Positions 23,303-34,874 of a stretch of 64,000 nt of DNA are shown here, one piece after another; the stretch's first letter is position 1, and each line of letters opens with the position of its first letter. The translations under genes and the position numbers were made by a program. The DNA comes from Mugil cephalus (Eukaryota; Chordata; Actinopteri; Mugiliformes; Mugilidae), in assembly GCF_022458985.1 (NCBI RefSeq), contig NC_061781.1:18445001-18509000 (forward strand), read 5' to 3'. The notes under the pieces are model-generated. The model searched no databases. It was not told the origin of the DNA and saw only the letters and a program-made list of their open reading frames with translations.

Positions 23303-24397
23303 ACTGCACCACACCGCTTCCTTCTCACTATTAAAGAGGAAGATTAATGTCTGAGGCCTAGAACTATACAGAAACTGCAGTTATTTGTCTTAACAAATGT
23401 GTTGTTCATTACATGTTTTCTAATAATGAAGTTGAGACCCGATGTCCTCATATGGGGACATTACGTTTTAGGTTTGTGGCAGCTTATTCTGCTTCATTTA
23501 GACCTGTTGTCCTCATGAGGAGACACTTTTGTTTACCGTGTATTGGTACCGAAGGGTAAGTAAACTTTTTTAAGCTTGTTAACTTTTCCCTTTTTGATAT
23601 GACATGCAAATTTAACAAATCAACAAGTACACATTTGAGGACATTGGGATTTCATCATTTCCAATTCTGCTTTTGCATTATAATAAACTGTTTTATGTTT
23701 TGGTACACATTGGTGAAATTTGCTTAAATTATAATATACAGTGAAATAATCCCTGTGTCCACCTAACTGATTTCCAAAAAACTTCCAATCCAAAGATTTT
23801 TTTTTATTATTATTACTTTGAATCTCAAATACCTAAAGATCTTGATGTTATCTTTAAAAAATTAAGATGCTTTTCATACAAATTCTTGGGTCTGAAGAGG
23901 TTAAATATAAAAACTTTGATAATGTAATTATTTGCACCAAAACAATGCAAAACCTTTAGAGTTGTCATTATTTATAGGTTAATAAAGTATTGTGTTACTG
24001 GTCCAGCTCCAGATCAAATCAGGCTTTATGTGGCACCCTAAACTAAAATGAGTTTGGGCAGCACCATCAACTGAGTTTCCTGCTATTATGTAAGGATCTA
24101 AATGATCATCACACCTAGCCCATAGCTACTGAGATAGCTTACGATATACCTCTTGTTCTCAGCTGTTATAATGGGTGTGAAAGAGGAGGTCAGGGAGACT
24201 GTTTTTCTTTCAGTTTCTCAGTAGTCCTGTAATGCACACTAGGCATTAACTGTATGCATTTCAAGTTATGGCATCATGATGTCTTCGTGCTGAGAGGTTA
24301 TGTGCTCTATGGATCCTCTATGGTTGGTGATAATGAGACTCACCCTTTCGGTCTAACCATTAGACAAGAAAAAAAAAATCAAACGGTGCACAGTTTG
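23303..24397. repeat. Segmental duplication copy 2 with dead rev1 exon copy
   Basis: This is a diverged copy of 20.66-21.35 kb. It contains the same dispersed repeat, the same intron sequence (for example GAAAGAGGAGGTCA and CACACTAGGCATTAACTG) and, at about 24335-24360, a damaged copy of the rev1 first-exon end with its GTGAGT donor. Codon TGG (Trp) of the real exon is TAG here. A roughly 470-base insert (about 23434-23905) interrupts it. A 48-base segment at 23303-23350 recurs at 24398-24445, hinting at a further copy that is now lost. Confidence 0.75.
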
Positions 24398-24468
24398 GTC
24401 TGCACCACACCACTTCTTTCTTCCTAATAAAGGGGAAGATTAATGATGGAAAGATACAGAGGTTAAAC

Positions 24469-24729
24469 TGTCACAAGATATTCTCTCTTATCCTTTTCAA
24501 CAAAAAGGTCCCACAGATAATTGTATTATGAACAGTTGCTTTCTATCAAAGCTGTCTCTCCTTATCTGTGTCCAGGGCAGGATGTACTGTGTAAGAGTGT
24601 ATGCAACCTCACTGTTGTCAGTTGGTTCTGTACATACTGTAGTGCATGTATCAAGTCTTTGCTGCAAGTAAACCTCTAAAACGAGACTCCAGTGACTCTT
24701 TCATTCTTGATAAAATAATTTTCGTAACA
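24469..24729 (+). mobile_element. Candidate solo or 5' LTR of a retroelement
   Basis: The segment begins TGTCAC and ends GTAACA, giving TG...CA ends with a six-base imperfect inverted repeat. Seven bases on, at 24737-24754, TGGCCGGATCCCAACAGC looks like a tRNA primer-binding site starting with TGG. Near the end is an A-rich hexamer region followed by a short U5-like stretch. No gag, pol or env coding was recognised downstream and there is no second LTR in the window, so the element is a fragment. Confidence 0.4.
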
Positions 24730-24754
24730 ACAATCCTGGCCGGATCCCAACAGC

Positions 24755-27611
24755 CTTTCCTCCGTCCAGGTTTTGGGGACTGACAGTGTGCACGTGGTAA
24801 CATGCTAGAGTCTAGGACTCCTACAGAACGACCTCCAGCTGAAGGCCGATATCCACTGGGAGGAGGAAGGGTGACGGGATCCTAAAGAGACACGCCGGAC
24901 TCGCTGGAGTCTCGGCAGGTAGGACAATTTCTATGAAACATTAGTTCTCTTTTTGTTACTTCATCCCAGACTCTGTGATCAACGCAAGCACAAAGAACCA
25001 AAGAAAGAGTTTAGTTTTTATTGTATTCTAAATGCATTTTAGGCAAAATACATTACGTATTAAAGGGAAGTATGTTCAAGAAAATGCTCTAAAATACATC
25101 CAGTTAATAGTATATTAGAAGTAGTGGTAGTAGTTTAGTAGTGAATGTGGATTTAACCCTCAAGTGTACTCAGAAAAGTCCTCTTCTTAACTGCATTGCA
25201 GTTTATGTGTTAAATACTGTCCACAGAATAATAGATTTAAGACACTTTATGAGATTAAAAAAAACATATTAAACTATATCCTGTATTATATTTTATTATA
25301 AAATTATTAAATTAACAATTATTATTATATATTTTTTTATATTTACTTTTGCATCCTCCTCAGCAGCTCATGCATCCTCAGAAAATTAAATATGGCAAAA
25401 AATAAAAAATAAAAAAAAAATAAAAAATGTATTTTATTTTGAAAAAGTATATACTCGCAGCCTCAGGCTCGTGTGTAGCTTTCCGCAGAAAGCTTGATCC
25501 ACGTCCTTCCCGGCTTCTTGTTTTTAGCTTCAAATCATATAGTAAGAGAGTGCCACTATGCGGACAACAGAGTGCATGTCACCTGAATTGACCGCAATAG
25601 TTTCCTGGAAGCTGTGTGTAGCTCCTGTTTTGAACCCACACACGAGGATAAATCCACCGATAACTGACCGACGGGTCGGAGGGGAGCCGTGACTGTGCAG
25701 CTTGTTAAAAGAAAAGTAACCGATTGTCACGGCTCGATGGCACCGTTCACGTTAAATGTGGGTTGATTGCATGGTGGCGATGCAGCCTGGTTTCCTGCGG
25801 CAGACAGTCTATCAGGGGTAGACTGGGGTAGACCCCCCTCCCTCCCCAGATGTGTGCTGTCTGGCTCCGGGCTCGGTTGTCCTCAGATGGCCGGTGTCCA
25901 TCCAGGCCGCGACACAGAGGCATGAACACAACCTCACCATGACAACAACAATACTAATAATATATAGAGATAAATCGGGATAAAATGTACTATAAATATA
26001 TAATCCATCCCTATCCCTAATTTGGATGATTGTTATTATTATTATTATATATTATATAATCTGTGATGATGCTACTAGGATAATTAAAGTATCTAATCTG
26101 ATCTAATCTAAAATATCCGGCTTTGACTTGAACATGTGACCTACAAGCATTTTGAAGTTAATTAAGTAAATAAAGGAAAAAAAATAATTCTATTTTTAAC
26201 ATTATGGACGGGGACAAAGTAGGTCACAGTCCAAATAAACTCAAATAAAGGTACAGTGGGGATTAGTTTGCCACAGACTGCATAGTTCAAAGGATGCTAT
26301 CGACCCGAGGCTTGTCGTGTCCCGAAGAGCCCCCTCATTGGTTGTTCTCTGTTGCTATGGTACCAGACATCGGATGCTGAAGCTTCGCGCGCGACAGATG
26401 TAATAGTGCAGCAGGAAGTGGCTGCAGTGGTGGAGAGTCAGAAAAAGGGAGAGCGAGATCTGCACAACTGGACTGACTAATGAGCCTCGCGACAACAGCG
26501 TGGATGTTACTCAAGTTGTTTTGGTGTAAGGGAGGAAAGGCGAGTATGGGTAAATTGTTACATTTTAGGTTAAAGACGTGGTTTGAGGTTAGCAAAAGGG
26601 TTAAGTATGCAGGAAATCAATTGCAGTTGCATCAAGAAGAGCCAGAGGAGACGAGAGACAACCTCTGCACTATCCTCTTCCTTTCACAACAAAAGCATCT
26701 CTACATGAAAGGGACCTTTTAGCAAAGTTATGATCAGTGTAATGAAATTTAAAGGACAGTCTGAGAGTGATTCTCAAAAAACACAGAAGATTGGGTTCTA
26801 GGGTACTCTTAATCTTAAATTATTACCAAAATTTACCAATTTTACCACCATTACTCAGTGTGCCAATTACATAACATCACTGTTTTGTAGCCTCTGAATC
26901 ACTACGCACTTACGTCTTTTCTGATTCAGATCAATTTTTAAAAATTAATGAAAATATCTGACTAAATGCAACCACCATCCACTATTTGAATTACCAAAAT
27001 GACATTACCTGTGTCATTAAATCCCCCTAACCGGGCACTGGTGAATAAACCGACTCACTGAATGTTTCATTACATAATCCTGCACTGAAAACTGGGTCAA
27101 AGATTTTTTTTTTCTGGGGAAAAAAAAGAGCAAATCGACACCAATTTATTCTCTTCTTTTTTCTTCTTTTTTTCTAAAAACAGATAAACCATCAAATATT
27201 GCACAGTAAAAACACATAAAAGTCAGAATATTTTATCCTTTAGACATCAAACTTCATTAGAAAAAGATGCGGATACATTTGTGTGCTTGGTTGGTCTCCT
27301 TTTAGCATCTCCTCTCCAGAGAAAACAGTCTGCTGGGTAATGATTAATTACCAAGTACAAAAAAAAAAGGCTTTGCACGCGAGTGTGCACACACGTGAGT
27401 TCTTTGATGTCCGCGGACATTTGGCAAATGATTAGAGACTGCAACTGTCCACTGCATACTCGGATTGATTCAATGATGAGGAAGATCATTCTTGCGTTGC
27501 ACACAGCGAGGAACCGTATGCGCCGCAACGTAAGCCGTTAGGCTCCATTTCACACTCCACTGTAGGTATCAGTGCTGTCCTATTAGCTGCATAGGGGTCC
27601 AAAGTACTGTC

Positions 27612-27642
<31 letters not shown>

Positions 27643-27688
27643 CAGTAAATGAGGCCTGGAGATCCAGTAGGCAGATTAAAGTAAATCC
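24755..27688. other. Intergenic rev1-aff3 and aff3 3' UTR
   Basis: No coding exon is recognised. The part to about 25450 is AT-rich. Parts of 25.5-25.9 kb and 26.3-26.5 kb are GC-richer. A LINE-like tail with TCTAATCTGATCTAATCTAA lies at 26090-26112. The right part should be the aff3 3' UTR on the minus strand, including an interrupted T run at 27609-27641; its end could not be placed. Confidence 0.45.
26337..26364 (+). promoter_or_regulatory. CCAAT plus RFX X-box-like motif
   Basis: ATTGG (26337-26341, a CCAAT box on the other strand) is followed ten bases later by GTTGCTATGGTACC (26351-26364). The latter is close to the palindromic RFX X-box consensus GTTGCCATGGTAAC. A CpG cluster (CTTCGCGCGCGACAG) lies just downstream. 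This could be an enhancer or a promoter of an unrecognised transcript. Confidence 0.3.
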
Positions 27689-30610
27689 TTAGTTAAGTTT
27701 GGCACTAATGCGTATCCACTGAAGAGCCTGTCTGGTGTACTGGACGGCATGAGCGATGCTACTGTGAAGAGTCAATGGCCCAGACAGGGTATTTAAGTAG
27801 TTGAAGAACTCTGCAATGAGAAAGGAGGACAGTGCTATTAAAAAAAAAAAGTCTCACATTTTCAGTTTCTCTGTTAATCTGGTAAAACCTATATTTTTGT
27901 ACCTTTATTCTCCTTTGCAAGGTTGTCTGCCACCTCCCAATGCTCATAGCTGTACAGGACACTGTTGGTAATGTTCAGGTGATTCGCTGCCATCTGGTGG
28001 ATACGTTGGGGAATGCTAATGACAGAGGCAGAGCTGCTGCCCCCATGTGAACCCCGTCCTAGGTGCTTGGCATTGGGTGACAGTGAAGCGGGGGGTCCTC
28101 CTGTACCCCTGGAAGTGAAAACACATGCACAGAAAAGCGATAAATTAAGTTTTAGAGCCTGGTAAAGCCAAATGGATTAAAAAAGACAAAATTATTATCC
28201 ACCTACTTCCCAGAGTCGTTCCAACCGGGTGGTGTAGTAGGCACTTTGGGAGAACTCTGTAAAATCGCCAAGGCTTATTAGGCCTATATAAATCTGAATG
28301 TTTACATTTTCATAAGATGAAAGGGTTAAAATACATACCTTAAAGTAATCCAGCAGTACTTTAGAGTATTTCAGTGCATGGTCCTTCTTTAAACGAAACA
28401 TCTGCCAGTAGAGGAGGGCCAGGCATCGGAAACTGTGGACACACAAGGCAAAGAGACTCAAAAGGACCACAAATCACTCTCAAAAATGCAGGTCCTTCGT
28501 CGTGATGACGGATGTGGCATAAACAGAGGAGATGACATACGCACCACAGAACCGCCAGCTGTTTGTCTTCCTGTCTCGCCCCAGGGCCGGAGTGGCTCTT
28601 TAGCCTCATCGCGTATCTCAAGACACAACAGGCCCACAATGTTAACAAAGGAGTTGCGGTTCACGCTTATTTGGACATCATCTTTGCATCAGTTTGTAAT
28701 TCACCTAATAAGCTCCACGGTCTCCGCGTACATGGTGTAAGGAGACTTCGCCTCCAGTGGCCCTTCCTCCATTGCCTTTCCGCATTCCATGAATGAGAGA
28801 GCGGCGTCAACGTAGTTCACAGCCTTCCCGAGTTTATCCACCTGGAGCGAGAAAATACTCAGTTTTAAACACTGCAGTCAGAGGTCTCCTAATCAGTTTG
28901 TAAATAATAAGAACGATAAATCTATAAGGTCTGAGCAAACAATAAAGACGCTTAACGTAAAACAGACAACAGCTAAGTTGGGAACACTATAACATACAAA
29001 GCAGAAGGTCATAGATCACCAAGTCTATCTGCAAGCTTTTGGAATCTTATTTGCTACACAATAAGCTAACCCCTCCCCACCCCCATCTTCTTTGTGCTAA
29101 GCTAGGCTAAACACTCCAGGGTAAATCTCTCTGAAAGCCTCTGCAGCAGAAATGTGTTCTTCCGCCTACTGTTTCTCCAGAAAGCCCCACACCGCCATAT
29201 ACAAAATTGTTGCTTGATTTCAAAGCTTTAGTAGTTAGAGGCCTCTCTCATTTACTTGACAAACATTTGTAGGTCCTTTGAGGTCTGCTAGTTGACCAAT
29301 GCATGACATAGCCTATGCCTACAGTATAATGTTTGTTTCTCTGTGATGCACTATGCAGTGCCCTAGAAGCAAATTTCCCAAATGACGTTGTGTCGAGAAA
29401 AAATTGCCTCAATGAGCGTGCAACTTCACCGTCAACAGTTTGTATTCAGTGGAGAACTCACCATGGCGTCAGCGCGATGTTTCATTCTTTTAGCTTCATG
29501 TAGGTAGTACTCAGCGTGGTGAGGACTAGGAAAATGATCACAAAACTACGTGAGTAATAAATAAAGGAAGCGCAGTGGTTTATGTCATCGGTAAATCATA
29601 ATCCCTATGAGTCCGCTGTGTCTTTATCCGACAGACACACAGTGTGGGCTGTGCACTGATGTACTGTGTGAACTCATTGTGATTGCTCACGTTTCAGGGT
29701 TTGGCACCGTCCCTCTCTGTCCTGCAGGGGCCCATGACTCCGCCGTCGGTTGGGGTTGTTGTTGTTTTGACACTTTTACGCACTCCACCTCCGTCTTGGG
29801 CTGAGTGCACAGAAAAGAAGTCGAATTAATCGAAATGCTGCAAGCCGTGGGCTTTGGATGACCTAAACAAGTAGCTGTTTTGTCTGTCATCTAGGTCGTG
29901 GCATGTTCACAAGACAAAGGTGGACTTGTCTGAGTTTTCTTGAGGACATTTCTCGACTCACCCAAGTAGCATCTTCAGTCATAAATGATTGGTGAGGAGA
30001 TTAGGTTTTTATTAGGAACATCTTTGGGTGGTGCCCAATTCACAATGAAGGACAAGAGACTCTCGTTTCAGGATTCACATTTAAGGCAGAGAAGCTGCCT
30101 TAGAGAAACTGGACTGAGACACTAATTACAAGCCACTTCATATCTGTGTTAACATCTGCCCGCCAATTGCAGGTGCAGGTATTAGGTGAGTTTCAGGTGG
30201 GCACCACTCATAGATTTTTCTAATAAAAACCTAGATTTCTCACCAGTCTTTTAGAAGCAACCTCTCAGATGAGTTGCGAAATGTCCAGTCACCTTTGTTT
30301 TAGCTTTGCTCTTTAAGTTTAAGTAGAATTTTTGTGTTACCTTTATAGAAGACTCTTTATTTTTGTCTTTGCTCTTGTGATTGTTGACGTTCTGCTGCTC
30401 AGCGGTCTTTGCTTTGGAGGTAGGCTTGGTAGACTCAGGGCTCAGGGGCAAGGGGGACAATGGAGACAGAGGTGACAATGGCCTCTTATCGTCCAAGTAC
30501 TCCTCCAAATACCTGTAAGTACACACAACCACACATTGCATTGTTTTGTTTTTTGTTTTTTTCCTCACGCAGTATGTGCATTTTTTTAGACAAGATGGTA
30601 TGTTTTGGAT

Positions 30611-30644
<34 letters not shown>

Positions 30645-33600
30645 ATTTTGTGTGTTCTCAGATGTGAAGGTCTCAGCTGGGAGAGATGAAGACTGTGTGT
30701 GGTTTGAGATGTCATTTGTATAAACAAGACTCCTCTTGCTTTCTCTGTGTGACACGCCATTCTCCAGCTAGTCGAACGCAAACACACAAACAACAAACAC
30801 ACACTTTGAAGAACAAGCCTTTGCTCCATATTTCAGAGAGCAGCATCACGTTTAAAATATAAGAAAAGAAAATATGCACACGTCGTCTACCTTGCGTTTC
30901 CTTTTGCTGTCAGGGACATGCACGTGTTTCATAGCCTCCGTTTGCTTGTCCCCGGTTGATGAAGAGGAGGAGGAGGAGGAGGAGGAAGAGGGAGTTTTTT
31001 TAACAGGGGAGGTGGTAGTGCTGTCTGGGACCCTCTTGAGAAGACAGAGGTCTATGTGCACCACCAGATTTCTCAACCCCCGCTGGGAGGGGTATGCAGC
31101 CTTTTCTCCTCTTCCAAATGGCACCAGGGTGTAGAGTTTTTGCTTGCTCTCACTTTGCGGAGCGTCGCTTGTTTTATCCGAGCTGGGCGCTTTGGAGTGC
31201 ACTGCCTTCGGCCTGGTGGCGTCGGGTCTGCCCGAGTCTGGTTGGCCTTTCTTGTGAGACGTGGAGTCCGCCGGGACTCTGGCGACCGGAGCCTGAAATT
31301 CAGACTCTGAATCTGAATTTGAGGAGGAAGCGGCAGAGGATGAGGAGGATGTTCGGCGAGGAGTTGGGGAACGCGAAGAATGGGGAGGCGATGGGTCTCG
31401 CTGTGGCGCTCTCTCCTTTTCACTTCTCCCCGTTCTGGTCCTCCCCTGATGGCGTGAGTCGTCTTGGAGTCGGTGTCGCTGGCTGTTTGAAGGCACCCTC
31501 TGCTTGGCCTGGACTGTTTGCCATTCGTTTCTGTGTGGCTGCTCCCTCTTCCTCCTGCTTTCCTCTCTTTCCGTCTCCTCTCTCTTCCTCTGCCGTTCTC
31601 TTGCTGTCTCCTCCTCCTCCTCCTCCTCCTCCTCTTCTTCAGATGAACTTTGGATCCAGGGACGTCTCAGAAGCTGCTCCTCCGCCAGCCTCCTGCCTTC
31701 GTTTCTCTCCTGTTTCCCTCGTTGCTTTTCCCTATTCCTCTCCTCTTTTCTCTCGTGTTGTCTCCCTTGTGCTTGCGTCTGATGATCCCTTCTGTGATTC
31801 ACTCCCTGTTCCTTAGCTTGGGGCTTCTTTTGCGTTGATTTCGTGTGGATAACATGTGCAGAGGTCGGCGCTGTGGCCTCCCAAGACTTGGACCTGTGGA
31901 TGGGCCCAGCACTAGAATTATGAGCAGCTTTCGAGGTAGATTGGGAATGAGAATTGTGACCAGTGTTGTTTTCACGACTAGAGGGAACTAAGTGCTTTGC
32001 TCTGGTGGGACTATGTCGTGAGCTAGGCTGAAATGGAAGACGGGGCTGGTGGCTGGATCGGCTACCCTGCTCAAAGTGTGATCTGTTTTTAGCCGCGGGA
32101 GCATCCGACGTTTTTTTAGAGCTTGAATATAAGTCAGGCTTGGGTTTAGATTTGTGACTTTGAGTCTGATCAGAAGTTAAAACCGCAGAGGACTTGGACT
32201 TCCTTTGGCTTTGATCTTGGTCCTTGGTGGGTCGAGTCTTGGGCCTGTGCTGATGAGGTGGCTGGGCATGAGTATTACTAGTGGGTTTGCTCTTTGTGTT
32301 GGTGTTGGGCACTGGGGCAATCCATGGCCTAATTTTTGTCCTGTGGGAACTGACTGGCTGTGTTTGGTTCTGAGTCTGAACCTCAGGGTAGTGACTCACC
32401 CTCGGTGGAGCAGGTAGAGTGGGGCTTGGGCTTTTTGGAGGATCTCTAGGCAAGGGGCTAGGGCTACGGCTGGCTGTCGGGCTCCCACACGGGCTGGGGC
32501 AAACACTTGGAACCGGACTGGGACTATCCCGTCCGTGCCTTGGACTCGGGCTCGGACTTGGACAGGTGCTGGGAAAAGGACTGGGGCTAGGGCAGAAGCT
32601 GTACCCGGGACTAGGCAGGGGGCTGTTGTTGCGGCTGTAATTGAACTGTGGGCTGGGAATAGGGCTTTGGCTAGGGCTATACTCCTGATCGCTGTCCCAC
32701 GACCTGGCTGGCGATGGGGCGCGCTGGTTATGGGGGGAGAGCAGGCGTCCTGGAATGCTCTGGGAGGGATCTTGTTCACTGCTGGCAGACTTTTTCCGAG
32801 ACTTCTTCAGCCATTTATCCAACTGCCACTGGGCAGCAGATGGGTGATCAGTCTTAAGAAAGAAACGAAGAGATCGAGAGAAAATACGTGAATACAAAAG
32901 GTGTATTTGTTGATCGAGCAAAACACACGATAAGGAGCATTATATTATATAGTTAGACATAGATTGTATTGTCGGATTATTATCACTGATGTAACTCTGC
33001 ATAAGTAGAATTTTACATCTGGAACTGGTCTTCAAACGTTTCTATTAACCAGGAAAAAACCTGCACAATAATGATGAAAACTTTAGGTTTTTTAAAGGCA
33101 CTTGTAGATTTAGTTTTCCCATGTTTTAAAAGTTGTTTAGAATTCAATGATATGCTAAAATAATTTGCTAAAAAATAACATTTTTACACATCCATGCACT
33201 AATCAAGCGATTGGCACATTCAAACATTATACTGAACCAAATTGAGAAATTACCAAATCTCAAACCTATGCGCATATTGTCGCACAACAGCTGCACATTC
33301 TAAGAGACCAATCCACAATACACAACGGTCCTCGCGCATAATACCTTACCGACTCAGCTGTTAAAAATAAAAAAAAAAGTTTTACATTACAAATCTGGAT
33401 TATGACGAATCCAAATTCCAGCTGACATTATAACTCCCCCCCTCCCTTTCAGCAGCCTACTTGCTACACGGTCTCGCCAGTCAGAGCAGACTCACACTCG
33501 GTGCTTACAGTAGCTCAACCCCCATCCACTTAGAGCAAATGACTCACTTAATGTTTGCTTAACAACTGGCTCGCTAAACCATAAGAATCAGACGAGCACG

Positions 33601-34839
33601 CGAGAAAGCAGAAGGAGTTTAAAAAAAAACAAAAAACTAAGAGGGTACTCACGGCTGCAGACCAAACTTCTTTCTCTCGTACGTGTTCTCTTTTTCGGTC
33701 TTGGCTGACCGGGAGCTAAATTAAACCTTAACTCCTTAAGTCAAACACCGACACCCTCGCCTCGCCTCGCCTCGCCTCTCCTCCCCTCTCTCCCCTCATC
33801 CCTCGCCCTCTTTCCAAGGAAGACACTGCATCTCTTGTACCGTCTCGCACTGCCCTCCCTCCTTCCTTTCGGTCCCTCCCTTTTTCTCTCACTACCTGAA
33901 TTTGCTGCTTCCACAACTCCAACCCCCATCTTTTCCTTGGGAGACACTCTAACAGTCCACGTAAATGAAAAACACATGGCGTGTGCCACCGCCGCCGCCA
34001 CCCCCACAAACACACCCTCTCCTCCCTCGCTATAGGGGCCCGATGTAGCACATGTTTAGTAATACAGTTCCCCGCGTCGTACAGGGATGTCCATTCATAA
34101 AGAGGAGCAGGTTTCCCCTTCATTTGCCCGTATAGCGCACCTACCCCCACGACTCCCCGAACCTCCGAAAGCAAGTCACCCTCTCCGCCTCTGCTCTGAA
34201 TCACTCATTCCGTATTTAATTAACACAATAAAACTCAAGCGCTCCAGCGCCATTATTTTGAAAAAGAACCCTCGTCCAAAACATGAACTCAAGTCTTGAT
34301 GACTTCCACCTCCTGAGGGGTTTCCTCTTTACGACTCGGCCTGTTGACATGACACCAAGGCACTAATTCCCAAAGCTACGACCCCCAACCCTCCTCCTCC
34401 TCCTCCTCCTCCTCCTTCTCCTCCTCCTCCTCTCCAGCTCTCATACATTCCTCATTCCTCTGTCCCTAACCACACCTGCCGTCAACTGCCTCCAGGCCAC
34501 CACTCCCAGCAGAGAATTCACCCAGGGGCACGCAAACAGAGAAAGAAAGAAAGAAGAGACGAGACACAGGCGGAGGAGACAGAGAAGCAGAGGAGGGTGG
34601 GGGCGGGTGGGGGTCAGCGGCTTCAGCGTTGAGTACCTCCTTGTTGCTGCACGGTGGCTGCGCGTTGGCAGGAGGCGACGCAGGATGTGGGTGAACTTCT
34701 GGACTCTGGCTGGGGCTCCGGGAACGAAGGCTGCTGCTGGCCGACTCGACGCTGGAGTCCGAGCCCGAAGAGTCGGAGCTGGAATGTCTCACCCGCCTGC
34801 CGTGTGTGTGCGCTCGCTGTGCTGACAGGCTGTCAGTCA

Positions 34840-34874
<35 letters not shown>

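Noticed and set aside
31094-31816. A 240-codon plus-strand frame
   Set aside because: It is antisense to the large, low-complexity aff3 exon, so openness is expected from its Ser/Glu/Arg codons.
33728-34204. A 158-codon minus-strand frame
   Set aside because: It is open because of purine-rich, CG-containing repeats; it stops before the donor at 33652 and matches no family.
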